Assembly: GCA_934098565.1 (NCBI GenBank)
Contig: CAKOON010000001.1
Coordinates: forward strand, 62,001-126,000
Source of the DNA: an uncultured Bacilli bacterium
Lineage (GTDB): Bacteria; Bacillota_I; Bacilli_A; RF39; UBA660
Reading direction: 5' to 3'
Length of the DNA: 64,000 bases
Numbering within the stretch: position 1 is the stretch's first letter; the number at the start of each line of letters is the position of its first letter. This document shows positions 42,078 through 51,176 of this stretch, piece after piece. The position numbers were made by a program, and so were the translations under genes. A model generated the notes under the pieces. The model ran no database searches, was not told the origin of the DNA, and saw only the letters and a list, made by a program, of their open reading frames with translations.

Positions 42078-45000
42078 GTGGCATTTAAGACAAAAAAATT
42101 TGGAGATCACGCTGAAAGACGCACATTCAGCAAAATTAAAAACACCTTAGAATTGACAGACTTATTGGAAATTCAAAAGAAATCTTATCAATGGTTCTTG
42201 GATGAAGGTATTAAAGAATCAATTGATGATTTATTTCCAGTAGAGAGCTTCACTGGCAATATTACGGTAGAGCTTGGCGATTATTACTTCGATAAACCAA
42301 GATATTCAATTAAAGAAGCTAAAGAACGTATGGTGAACTATGCGGCACCATTAAAAGTATCAGCAAGAGTATTTATTCATGAAACTGGTGAGGTTAAGGA
42401 ACAAGAAATATTCTTAGGCGACATTCCAATGATGACAGATGCAGGAACATTTATTATCAACGGAGCTGAAAGAGTTATCGTATCACAGCTAGTACGTAGT
42501 CCATCTATTTATTTCAAAAAAGAAGTAGATAAGAATGGTCGTCGTGTAATTACATCAGAATTAATTCCTAATCATGGGACCTGGTTAGAATATGAGCTTG
42601 ATGCAAGAGATATTTTGTATGTTCGTATTGATCGTACAAGAAAAGTTCCTATTACGACATTTTTAAGAGCTTTAGGACTTTCTAACGATGAGGATATTTT
42701 AGGGCTTTTCGGAGAGAATCCTTATATTAAAAACTCTATTGAAAAAGATAGTACAAAAAATACTGATGAAGCTTTAATTGAAATTTACGAGAAATTAAGA
42801 CCAGGAGAACCTGCAACTTTAGATAGTGCTAAGAACCAATTAATTACTAGATTCTTTGATAAATTTAGATATGATTTAGCAAAGGTAGGACGTTATAAGT
42901 TAAACCGTAAACTAAATGTTTTAGATCGTTTGATTGGCTGTACATTAGCTGAAGATATTAAAGATGAAAATGGGAATGTTGTAGCAAGTGCTGGAACTTT
43001 AGTTACTAAAGAAGTATTAGAAACTGTTCGTCCAATATTTGCAAATGGTTACAATGTAAAAGAAGTTTTAATTAATGAAGAATTAGATGAATACAATAAA
43101 GTTCAAACTGTTAAAGTTTATAACAAGAAAGATGAAACTAAGATTATTGAAATTATTGGTAATGATCCAACAATTGATAGTCGTCGTTTAACTATTTCGG
43201 ATATTTATGCATCTGTTTCTTATTATTTAGATTTACAAGAAGGCATTGGCCGTGATGATGAAATCGATAATCTATCTAATCGTCGTGTAAGACAAGTAGG
43301 CGAGTTAGTTCAAAAACAATTCAATGTTGGTATGGCTCGTATGGAACGTGTTATTCGTGAACGTATGACTACTCAAGAAATTGAATCAATAACGCCAAAA
43401 ACATTAATTAATATTAGACCAGTAACAGCTGCTTTAAAGGAATTCTTTGGCTCTTCTCAGTTGTCAAAATTTATGGAACAAATTAATCCAATTGCTGAGC
43501 TTACTGATAAGAGACGTCTATCTTCTTTAGGGCCAGGTGGACTTGCTAGAGACCGTGCTGGCATGGATGTTCGTGATGTTAACTCAAGTCACTATGGTAG
43601 AATTTGTCCAATTGAATCACCAGAAGGTCAAAATATTGGGTTAATTACTTCTTTAGCTAGTTATGCTAAGATTAATGAATATGGTTTCTTAATGACTCCA
43701 TATCGCAAGGTTGTTAATTGCCATGCAACTGATGAAATTGTTTATTTAACTGCTGATGAAGAAGCTGATTATAATATTGCCTCAGCAGCTATTAATATGA
43801 GTGATAATGATGAAATCTTAGACGAAAAAGTAATCGCTCGTTTAGACGGCGAAGCTGTTATGGTTAAACGTGAAGATGTTGATTTTATTGATGTGGCACC
43901 AAGTCAAATTGTTTCTATTACAACAAGTTGTATTCCATTCTTAGAACACGATGATGCCCATAGAGCATTAATGGGCGCTAATATGCAACGTCAAGCTGTT
44001 CCTCTTTTAACTTGTGAATCTCCTATCGTTGGTACTGGTGTTGAATATATTGCTGCGAGAGATTCAGGTTCAACAATTATTGCTAAAGCTGACGGTGTAG
44101 TTGATTATGCTGATGGTAAAAAGATAATTGTAAAAAATGCAAAGGGTACAGATACTTATCATTTAGCTGATTATGAAAGAAGTAACTCAGCAACAACAAT
44201 TAATCACCATCCAATTGTTAAAAAGGGTGATACTATTCACCGTGGTGAAGTTATTGCTGATGGCCCATCTACTAAAGATGGTGAATTAGCTTTAGGTAAA
44301 AATATGCTAGTTGCTTTCATGACTTGCAACGGCTATAACTATGAGGATGCTGTCGTATTAAATGAAAGATTAGTTAAAGATGATGTTTATACATCACTTC
44401 ATATTGAACATTATGATATTGAATGCCGTGATACTAAGTTAGGACCAGAAGAAATTACAAGAGATATTCCAAATGTTGGTGAGGATGCTCGTAAGAACCT
44501 AGATGCTAATGGTATTGTTCGCATTGGTACTGAGGTTAAAGATGGCGATATTTTAGTTGGTAAGGTTACGCCAAAAGGTGTTCAAGAATTAACTGCTGAA
44601 GAAAAATTGTTACATGCAATTTTCGGTGAGAAAACTCGTGAAGTAAGAGATACCTCATTAAAAGTAGAACACGGTGCTGGTGGTATTGTACATGATATCA
44701 AAGTTTATACTAAAGAAAATTCGGATGAGCTTCCCGCTGGTGTTTCGAAGATAGTTCGTGTATATATTATTCAAAAACGTAAAATTCAAGTCGGTGATAA
44801 GATGTCTGGTCGTCACGGGAATAAAGGTGTTATTTCTCTAATTTTACCAGAAGAAGATATGCCTTATATGCCAGATGGTACCCCAGTAGATATCGTTTTA
44901 AACCCGCAGGGCGTTCCTTCTCGTATGAATATTGGTCAAATTTTAGAATTACATTTAGGTATGGCTGGTAAAAATTTAGGTGTTAAGTATGCAACTCCAG

Positions 45001-45701
45001 TATTTGATGGTGCTAGCCAAGATGAAATTTATGAACAAATGGAAGAAGCTGGTTTAGATCACGATGGTAAGACAGTTCTTTACGATGGCCGTACCGGAGA
45101 TGCTTTTGAAAATCGTGTTTCAGTTGGCGTTATGTATATGGTAAAACTTCATCACATGGTTGATGATAAGATTCATGCCAGAAGTACAGGACCTTACTCA
45201 ATGGTTACTCAACAACCATTAGGTGGTAAAGCTCAATTTGGTGGTCAAAGATTCGGAGAAATGGAAGTTTGGGCTCTATATGCTTATGGTGCTGCAAATG
45301 TTCTACAAGAAATGATGACTATTAAAGCCGATGATGTCATGGGACGTGTTAAAGTTTATGAGTCATTAGTTAAAGGTAAACCAATTGATGAGGCTGGTAT
45401 TCCGGAATCATTTAGAGTATTAATTAAAGAATTCCAAGCTCTAGGTTTAGATGTTGAAATTTTAGATCAAAATGATAAATTAGTTGATTTAAAAGAAATG
45501 GAAACTGATGATGAACCTGTTGATGTCTTGAAAATTGAGGAATTAGCTAGTGAAGTCAATGAACCTAAAGAATCTGAGGAAGATAATATTTCGGATACAG
45601 ATTATGATGAAGATGAAGATGATGACGATGAGGATTTAGACGATTTAGAATTTCCAGAAGATGGAAATATAAATGAAGAAGAGGAGGATGAAATTATATG
45701 A
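42078..45701 (+). CDS. rpoB: RNA polymerase beta subunit
   Basis: I prefer GTG 42078 (MAFKTKKFG): AGGGGTGA lies 7 nt before it but only 1 nt before the ATG at 42072. The 1207-residue subunit has all RpoB regions, including the rifampicin pocket FGSSQLSKFMEQ, ELTDKRRLSSLGPGG, HYGRICPIESPEG, GDKMSGRHGNKG and KAQFGGQRFGEMEVWAL. At the position of E. coli His526 it has Asp (residue 477), a substitution known to cause rifampicin resistance; Glu replaces Asp516. The last 65 residues form a strongly acidic tail (DEDEDDDDEDLDDLEF), longer than in Bacillus. The stop overlaps the rpoC start by 4 bp. Confidence 0.97.
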   Translation: MAFKTKKFGDHAERRTFSKIKNTLELTDLLEIQKKSYQWFLDEGIKESIDDLFPVESFTGNITVELGDYYFDKPRYSIKEAKERMVNYAAPLKVSARVFIHETGEVKEQEIFLGDIPMMTDAGTFIINGAERVIVSQLVRSPSIYFKKEVDKNGRRVITSELIPNHGTWLEYELDARDILYVRIDRTRKVPITTFLRALGLSNDEDILGLFGENPYIKNSIEKDSTKNTDEALIEIYEKLRPGEPATLDSAKNQLITRFFDKFRYDLAKVGRYKLNRKLNVLDRLIGCTLAEDIKDENGNVVASAGTLVTKEVLETVRPIFANGYNVKEVLINEELDEYNKVQTVKVYNKKDETKIIEIIGNDPTIDSRRLTISDIYASVSYYLDLQEGIGRDDEIDNLSNRRVRQVGELVQKQFNVGMARMERVIRERMTTQEIESITPKTLINIRPVTAALKEFFGSSQLSKFMEQINPIAELTDKRRLSSLGPGGLARDRAGMDVRDVNSSHYGRICPIESPEGQNIGLITSLASYAKINEYGFLMTPYRKVVNCHATDEIVYLTADEEADYNIASAAINMSDNDEILDEKVIARLDGEAVMVKREDVDFIDVAPSQIVSITTSCIPFLEHDDAHRALMGANMQRQAVPLLTCESPIVGTGVEYIAARDSGSTIIAKADGVVDYADGKKIIVKNAKGTDTYHLADYERSNSATTINHHPIVKKGDTIHRGEVIADGPSTKDGELALGKNMLVAFMTCNGYNYEDAVVLNERLVKDDVYTSLHIEHYDIECRDTKLGPEEITRDIPNVGEDARKNLDANGIVRIGTEVKDGDILVGKVTPKGVQELTAEEKLLHAIFGEKTREVRDTSLKVEHGAGGIVHDIKVYTKENSDELPAGVSKIVRVYIIQKRKIQVGDKMSGRHGNKGVISLILPEEDMPYMPDGTPVDIVLNPQGVPSRMNIGQILELHLGMAGKNLGVKYATPVFDGASQDEIYEQMEEAGLDHDGKTVLYDGRTGDAFENRVSVGVMYMVKLHHMVDDKIHARSTGPYSMVTQQPLGGKAQFGGQRFGEMEVWALYAYGAANVLQEMMTIKADDVMGRVKVYESLVKGKPIDEAGIPESFRVLIKEFQALGLDVEILDQNDKLVDLKEMETDDEPVDVLKIEELASEVNEPKESEEDNISDTDYDEDEDDDDEDLDDLEFPEDGNINEEEEDEII

Positions 45702-48700
45702 TGGATGTAAATAATTTTAGAGGTATCAAGGTATCTATTGCCTCTCCTGAAAAAATCCGTGAATGGTCTTATGGTGAAGTAAAAAAACCTGAAACTATTA
45801 ATTATCGTACTCAAAAACCAGAACGTGATGGTTTGTTCTGTGAAAAAATATTTGGACCTACTAAAGATTTTGAATGTGCCTGTGGTAAATATAAGCGTTT
45901 AAGATATAAAAATGTTATATGTGACCGTTGTGGGGTAGAAGTAACTTCTAGTAAAGTGCGCCGTGAACGTATGGGCCATATTGAACTTGCTGCTCCTTGT
46001 TCTCACATTTGGTTCTTTAAAGGCGTTCCTTCAAAAATGGGTCTTGTGCTTGATATGTCGCCTAGAGACTTAGAAGAAGTACTATATTATGTATCTTATG
46101 TTGTATTAGATCCAGGAAATGTTCCTTTAGAGAAAAAACAAACTTTATCTGATAAAGAGTATCGCGCTTACTATGAAAAGTATGGTAATGCTTTTAAAGT
46201 AGGTATGGGCGCTGAAGCTATTCAAACTTTATTAAAAGAAGTAGATTTAGATAAAGAAATTGAAAAATTAAGAGAAGAATTAGATGGTGCTACTGGTCAA
46301 AAACGTATTCGTCTTGTTAAGAGACTTGATTGCTTGGTAGCGTTTAAGGAATCTGGTAATCGTCCTGAATGGATGATTTTGACAGCGCTTCCCGTTATTC
46401 CACCAGACTTACGTCCAATGATTCAGTTAGATGGTGGTCGTTTTGCTACTAGTGACTTAAATGATTTATATCGTCGTATTATAAACCGCAATAATCGTTT
46501 AAAGAAGCTACTAGAGCTTGGGGCACCAACCATTATTGTTCAAAATGAAAAACGTATGTTGCAAGAAGCTGTTGACTCCTTATTTGATAATGGTCGTCAT
46601 GGCAGAAGTGTAACTGCTGCTGGTAACCGTCCATTAAAATCATTATCTAGTATGTTAAAAGGTAAACAGGGTCGTTTCCGTCAAAACTTATTAGGCAAAC
46701 GCGTTGATTATTCTGGTCGTTCTGTTATCGTTGTTGGTCCATCATTAAAGATGTACCAATGTGGTCTTCCAAAGGATATGGCTTTAGAGCTATTTAAGCC
46801 ACATGTTATTCATGGTCTAGTTGAAAGAGGACTTGCCCATAATATTAAGGGTGCCAAAAAGTTAATTGATAATAAAGATGAGTGTGTATGGGATGTTGTC
46901 GAAGATGTAATTACGGAACATCCAGTGATGTTAAACCGTGCTCCAACCTTACACCGTTTAGGTATTCAAGCTTTCGAACCAGTTTTAGTCGGTGGTAAGG
47001 CTATGCGTTTGCATCCACTTGTATGTGCTGCCTTTAATGCTGACTTTGATGGAGACCAGATGGCTGTTCATGTTCCATTATCAGAAGAAGCTAAAGCCGA
47101 GGCTAGAATTTTGATGTTAGGCGCTAATAACATCTTAAAACCTTCTGATGGTAAACCAATCGTTACTCCTTCTCAAGATATGATTTTAGGTAACTATTAT
47201 CTATCAATTGAAGAAGCTGGCTTAGAAAATGAAGGTAAAGCTTATAAGAATTGCAATGAAGCTTTGATGGCTTATGAGAGAAAAGAACTTTCTCTTCATA
47301 CAAGAATTGCTATTCCTGTTGCAAGCTTTACACACAAATTATTTACCGATGAACAAAAGGATAAATATTTAATTACAACTGTTGGTAAGATTAAATTTAA
47401 TGAGATTTTACCAGATTCATATCCATTTGTTAATGAACCAAGTGATGCTAATATTATAGGGATTACTCCTGATAAGTTCTTCTTACCAATGGGAACTGAT
47501 TTAAAGACCGAAGTAGCTAAAATGCCACTTGCAGAACCATTTGTTAAGAAAACTTTAAGTAAGTTAATTGCCCAAGTATTTAAGCGTTATAAGACTACTG
47601 AAACATCAGTAATGTTAGATAAATTAAAAGACCTAGGGTTCAAATATTCAACTGTTGCTGGTATTTCAATTTCAATGAATGATATTATCGTATCTGATAA
47701 TAAGCAACAAATTATTGATGAAACTCAAAAGAAAGTTAATAAAATTAATAAAGAATTCACAAGAGGTTTAATTACTGAAGATGAACGTTATAAAAATGTT
47801 TGTGCCCTATGGGCTAAAGCAACTAATGATATTTCTAATGAATTACAAGCTATTGCGAAGAAAAATACTATGAACCCAATCTTTATGATGATGAATTCTG
47901 GTGCCCGTGGTTCGGCTAACCAGTTTAACCAACTTGCTGGTATGCGTGGTTTGATTGCTAAACCTACTGGTGAAACTATCGAAATTCCAATTAAGTCTAA
48001 CTTAATTGAAGGTTGTAATGTAACAGAGTTCTTTATCGGAACTAGAGGTGGTCGTAAAGGTATCGTTGATACAGCCTTAAGAACTGCCGATTCCGGTTAT
48101 TTAACTCGTCGTTTAGTTGATGTAGCTCAAGATATTGTTGTTAAAGAAGAAGATTGTGGCACTATTAATGGTGTTGAAGTTACTGACTTTATTGATGAAA
48201 GATCAAATACAATGATTGAACCATTAATCGAAAGAATTATTGGTCGCTATACAGCTACAAAAGTTATTAATCCAGAAACTAAGGAAGTTATCATTGATAA
48301 AAATCAATATATTACTGAGGCTGTTGCTAACAAGATTATTAATGCTGGTATTAAGAGTGTTAAGATTAGAAGTGTTCTAACTTGTAATACTGTTAATGGC
48401 GTTTGCAAACATTGTTATGGTCGTAACCTTGCCACTGGTAATATGGTTGAAACTGGTGAAGCTGTCGGTATTATGGCTGCCCAATCAATTGGTGAACCAG
48501 GTACTCAGTTAACCATGCGTACATTCCACGAGGGTGGTGTTGCCGGTGGCGACATTACTCAAGGTCTTCCAAGAGTTGAAGAGCTATTTGAAGCTCGTAA
48601 TCCAAAAGGTAAAGCCACAATTGCTGAAATTGCTGGTAAAGTTGCTAGCATCGAAGAGAATAACTTTAAATTTAAAATTGTTATTGAAAATGATGTTGAA

Positions 48701-49456
48701 GCTAGAGAACATATTACTAATTACAATACTAAATTGTGTGTTGAATTAGGTCAAACTGTTAAGGCTGGTGATCCGTTGACAACAGGCTCAATTGCACCAA
48801 AAGAATTACTTGCGGTAACTGATCCGATTACGGCCCAACAATATATTGTTAAAGAAGTTCAAAAAGTTTATAAATCACAAGGTGTTGATGTTTCTGATAA
48901 ACATATTGAAGTTATTGTTCGTCGCATGATTTCAAAGATGAAAGTCTTAGATGGCGGTGATACTAACTTAGTTGCTGGCTTATCAGTAACTCTAAATGAA
49001 TTTGCTGCTGCTAATAAACCAGTATTATTAACTGGTGGAGTTCCAGCTACTGGTCTTCCAGTAATGCTTGGTATTACAAAAGCATCTTTAGAAACTGATT
49101 CATTCTTATCAGCTGCGTCATTCCAAGAAACAACAAGAGTTTTAACCGATGCTGCAATTAGGGGTAAAGTTGATCACTTAAGAGGCTTAAAAGAAAATGT
49201 TATTATTGGTAAGTTAATTCCGGCTGGTACAGGTGCTAAGCAATATTCTGATGTGAAATTTGAATTAGAAAAACAATTTATTGAAGAAGATGCGGCTGAT
49301 GCCTTAGAAGAAAAACTTATGAGTGATGATGCTTCTGATGAGGTAGCAAGTCAAGCTGTTTGTGATGACGATATCGATATGGATGATAATTTAGCTGAAG
49401 ATATGGATATTCAAGAAACAGATTTAGATAACGAAGAAGAAACTACTGAAGAATAG
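45698..49456 (+). CDS. rpoC: RNA polymerase beta' subunit
   Basis: The 1252 residues include the N-terminal zinc site (CACGKYKRLRYKNVICDRCG). NADFDGDQMAVH carries the three catalytic Asp, and MTFHEGGVAGGDIT-like trigger and bridge regions are present. The second zinc cluster is CNTVNGVCKHCYG. Tandem ATGs follow GAGGAGG, and the first overlaps the rpoB stop by 4 bp. Like RpoB it ends in an acidic tail of about 60 residues (DDDIDMDDNLAEDMDIQ). The stop codon lies in the stem of the terminator. In most Bacillota ribosomal genes follow rpoC; here the heat-shock operon does. Confidence 0.97.
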   Translation: MMDVNNFRGIKVSIASPEKIREWSYGEVKKPETINYRTQKPERDGLFCEKIFGPTKDFECACGKYKRLRYKNVICDRCGVEVTSSKVRRERMGHIELAAPCSHIWFFKGVPSKMGLVLDMSPRDLEEVLYYVSYVVLDPGNVPLEKKQTLSDKEYRAYYEKYGNAFKVGMGAEAIQTLLKEVDLDKEIEKLREELDGATGQKRIRLVKRLDCLVAFKESGNRPEWMILTALPVIPPDLRPMIQLDGGRFATSDLNDLYRRIINRNNRLKKLLELGAPTIIVQNEKRMLQEAVDSLFDNGRHGRSVTAAGNRPLKSLSSMLKGKQGRFRQNLLGKRVDYSGRSVIVVGPSLKMYQCGLPKDMALELFKPHVIHGLVERGLAHNIKGAKKLIDNKDECVWDVVEDVITEHPVMLNRAPTLHRLGIQAFEPVLVGGKAMRLHPLVCAAFNADFDGDQMAVHVPLSEEAKAEARILMLGANNILKPSDGKPIVTPSQDMILGNYYLSIEEAGLENEGKAYKNCNEALMAYERKELSLHTRIAIPVASFTHKLFTDEQKDKYLITTVGKIKFNEILPDSYPFVNEPSDANIIGITPDKFFLPMGTDLKTEVAKMPLAEPFVKKTLSKLIAQVFKRYKTTETSVMLDKLKDLGFKYSTVAGISISMNDIIVSDNKQQIIDETQKKVNKINKEFTRGLITEDERYKNVCALWAKATNDISNELQAIAKKNTMNPIFMMMNSGARGSANQFNQLAGMRGLIAKPTGETIEIPIKSNLIEGCNVTEFFIGTRGGRKGIVDTALRTADSGYLTRRLVDVAQDIVVKEEDCGTINGVEVTDFIDERSNTMIEPLIERIIGRYTATKVINPETKEVIIDKNQYITEAVANKIINAGIKSVKIRSVLTCNTVNGVCKHCYGRNLATGNMVETGEAVGIMAAQSIGEPGTQLTMRTFHEGGVAGGDITQGLPRVEELFEARNPKGKATIAEIAGKVASIEENNFKFKIVIENDVEAREHITNYNTKLCVELGQTVKAGDPLTTGSIAPKELLAVTDPITAQQYIVKEVQKVYKSQGVDVSDKHIEVIVRRMISKMKVLDGGDTNLVAGLSVTLNEFAAANKPVLLTGGVPATGLPVMLGITKASLETDSFLSAASFQETTRVLTDAAIRGKVDHLRGLKENVIIGKLIPAGTGAKQYSDVKFELEKQFIEEDAADALEEKLMSDDASDEVASQAVCDDDIDMDDNLAEDMDIQETDLDNEEETTEE

Positions 49457-49470
49457 TAGCTTCTTTTTTT
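49437..49470 (+). terminator. Terminator of rpoBC
   Basis: AAGAA and CTACT pair with AGTAG and TTCTT (one internal mismatch), followed by a T-run. The stop codon of rpoC is in the loop/stem. Confidence 0.8.
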
Positions 49471-49490
49471 CTACAAAAAATTAGTAAAAA

Positions 49491-49518
49491 TTAGCACTCA
49501 TATATTGACAAGTGCTAG
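49491..49518. promoter_or_regulatory. CIRCE operator 1 (10-nt spacer)
   Basis: TTAGCACTC (49491-49499) and AAGTGCTAG (49510-49518). The canonical element is TTAGCACTC-N9-GAGTGCTAA, so the spacer is one base longer and the right arm has two changes. It covers the -35 box of the hrcA promoter. Confidence 0.8.
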
Positions 49519-49533
49519 CGTATAATATATAAT
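49505..49533 (+). promoter_or_regulatory. Sigma-A promoter of the hrcA-dnaJ operon
   Basis: A perfect TTGACA (49505-49510), 17 bp, then TATAAT (49528-49533). Its -35 box lies inside the first CIRCE element. Confidence 0.85.
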
Positions 49534-49537
49534 GTAT

Positions 49538-49564
49538 TTAGCATTTGAAAAGAGAAAGTGCTAA
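49538..49564. promoter_or_regulatory. CIRCE operator 2 (9-nt spacer)
   Basis: TTAGCATTT and AAGTGCTAA flank exactly 9 nt. Compared with the consensus 7 of 9 and 8 of 9 positions match. It is just downstream of the -10 box, where HrcA binding would also stop transcription. Confidence 0.75.
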
Positions 49565-49585
49565 TTGATAGTTAGAGGTGATGAT

Positions 49586-50596
49586 ATGAGTGATCGTGAG
49601 AGATTGCTTCTAAAAGAAATAGTTGAAAACTATATATCATGTGCAAAACCTGTAGGCAGTAAATCTTTATGTAAGAAGTTTAAATGTTCTTCAGCAACAA
49701 TTAGAAATGAAATGGCTTATTTAGAGTCTTTGGGATATATTGAAAAAAATCACATATCAAGTGGTAGAGTTCCTAGTGAACCTGGATATAAATATTATGT
49801 TGAACATTTAATGAAACCGAAAGAATTAAGTGGCAAAGATATGTTGAAGCTACAAACTATTTTTCAAAACCAAAATTTAGTTGTTTCAGATGCCGTTAAT
49901 AAATGTGTAGATATTATAAGCGAAATAACCAATTATACATCGGTTATTTTGGGAAGTAGTTCGAAAGACAATGCTTTGCAGCAAATTAATATTATTCCTT
50001 TAGCAGATAATAAGATTGTTGCTTTAGTATGTACAGATAAGGGAATCGTTGAAAATAAACAATTTGTCTTATCAAGTGATACGAATATTGATGAAGTTGT
50101 TAAAACTGGTGAGATAATTAATAAAATGTTAGTTGGAACACCAATTGATGAAGTATCCGAACGTTTAGAATTCGAAATTAAGCCAATAATAGCAAAGAAA
50201 ATGGTTCAATATGAACAGGTTTACAATATTTTCTATGATGCATTTAGTGATTTTGCTAAGAATACAGCTAGTATTCACTTTGGTGGTAAAGCTAATCTTT
50301 ATAATCAACCTGAGTATGATGATGCAGCTTCTATAAAAAGAATTGCTGGTAAATTAGAAGATAAAAACTTAGTATTAAAGAATATGTATTCTAATGAATC
50401 AGGAATTAATGTATATATTGGCGATGAAAATAATTTTGATAAAGATGTAACAATTGTTAAAGCTAAGTATCATCGTGATGGTGAGGAAGGCACAATAGCA
50501 ATTGTTGGTCCTAAGCGAATGGAATATGATAAAGTAGTAGGACTACTGCAATATATAAGTGAAAATATAAATGATGATGAGGAAAAAAATGACTGA
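49586..50596 (+). CDS. hrcA: Heat-inducible transcription repressor HrcA
   Basis: I start at ATG 49586, which has GAGGTGA upstream; the TTG at 49565 lies at the end of the second CIRCE element. The 336 residues begin with the winged-helix reader (ERLLLKEIVENYISCAKPVGSKSL, then SSATIRNEMAYLESLGYIEKNHISSGRVPSEPGY). The dimerisation and GAF-like domains end in GPKRMEYDKVVGLLQYI. HrcA binds CIRCE and is kept active by GroE, so it represses chaperone genes until proteins misfold. It overlaps grpE by 8 bp. Confidence 0.95.
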   Translation: MSDRERLLLKEIVENYISCAKPVGSKSLCKKFKCSSATIRNEMAYLESLGYIEKNHISSGRVPSEPGYKYYVEHLMKPKELSGKDMLKLQTIFQNQNLVVSDAVNKCVDIISEITNYTSVILGSSSKDNALQQINIIPLADNKIVALVCTDKGIVENKQFVLSSDTNIDEVVKTGEIINKMLVGTPIDEVSERLEFEIKPIIAKKMVQYEQVYNIFYDAFSDFAKNTASIHFGGKANLYNQPEYDDAASIKRIAGKLEDKNLVLKNMYSNESGINVYIGDENNFDKDVTIVKAKYHRDGEEGTIAIVGPKRMEYDKVVGLLQYISENINDDEEKND

Positions 50597-51164
50597 GGAA
50601 GAAAAAAATAAAAAAGTAGAGCCAGAGTCTCCAGAGCCAAAGGTTTCTGAGACAAAGGATTTACCAAAAGATAAAGAAAAAAAGAAATCTTTCTTTAACA
50701 AGGAAAAAGAAAATAAAGAATCTTTGGAAATAGAAAAATTAAAGAAAGAGGTTGCCAGTGGTAACGAAAAAGTTGTTCGTTTATCAGCAGAGATTCAGAA
50801 TATGCGTCGCCGTTATGAAGACGAATTATCAAAACGAGCTATGTATGAAGGCACTGATTTGATAAAGTCATTGTTACCAATTATTGATAACTTTGAACGA
50901 GCAATTGCTATGGATAATAGTGAAAATGATAAGTATTTAGAAGGATATAAAATGATATATACAAATATGCTTACCGTTTTAAAAAATATCGGGGTAACCG
51001 AAATAGAATGTTTACATAAGTCTTTTGATCCTAAGTTTATGGATGCTGTTCTTACGGAGAGTATAATTGAAGAAGAACAAGGCATTGTCTTAGATGTTTT
51101 ACAAAAAGGCTATATGTATAAAGATAAATTGTTAAGACCAGCGATGGTTAAAGTTAACGAATAG
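50589..51164 (+). CDS. grpE: Nucleotide exchange factor GrpE
   Basis: I use ATG 50589 with GAGG upstream; the longer frame at 50571 lies inside hrcA. The 191 residues have a Lys/Glu/Pro-rich disordered N terminus (about 1-50). A long coiled coil (LKKEVASGNEKVVRLSAEIQNMRRRYEDE) and the beta-wing domain with FERAI, then VLTESIIEEEQGIVLDVLQKGYMYKDKLLRPAMVKV follow. GrpE releases ADP from DnaK. It is coupled to hrcA by overlap and followed by dnaK after 12 bp. Confidence 0.95.
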   Translation: MTEEEKNKKVEPESPEPKVSETKDLPKDKEKKKSFFNKEKENKESLEIEKLKKEVASGNEKVVRLSAEIQNMRRRYEDELSKRAMYEGTDLIKSLLPIIDNFERAIAMDNSENDKYLEGYKMIYTNMLTVLKNIGVTEIECLHKSFDPKFMDAVLTESIIEEEQGIVLDVLQKGYMYKDKLLRPAMVKVNE

Positions 51165-51176
51165 GAGAGATAAATT

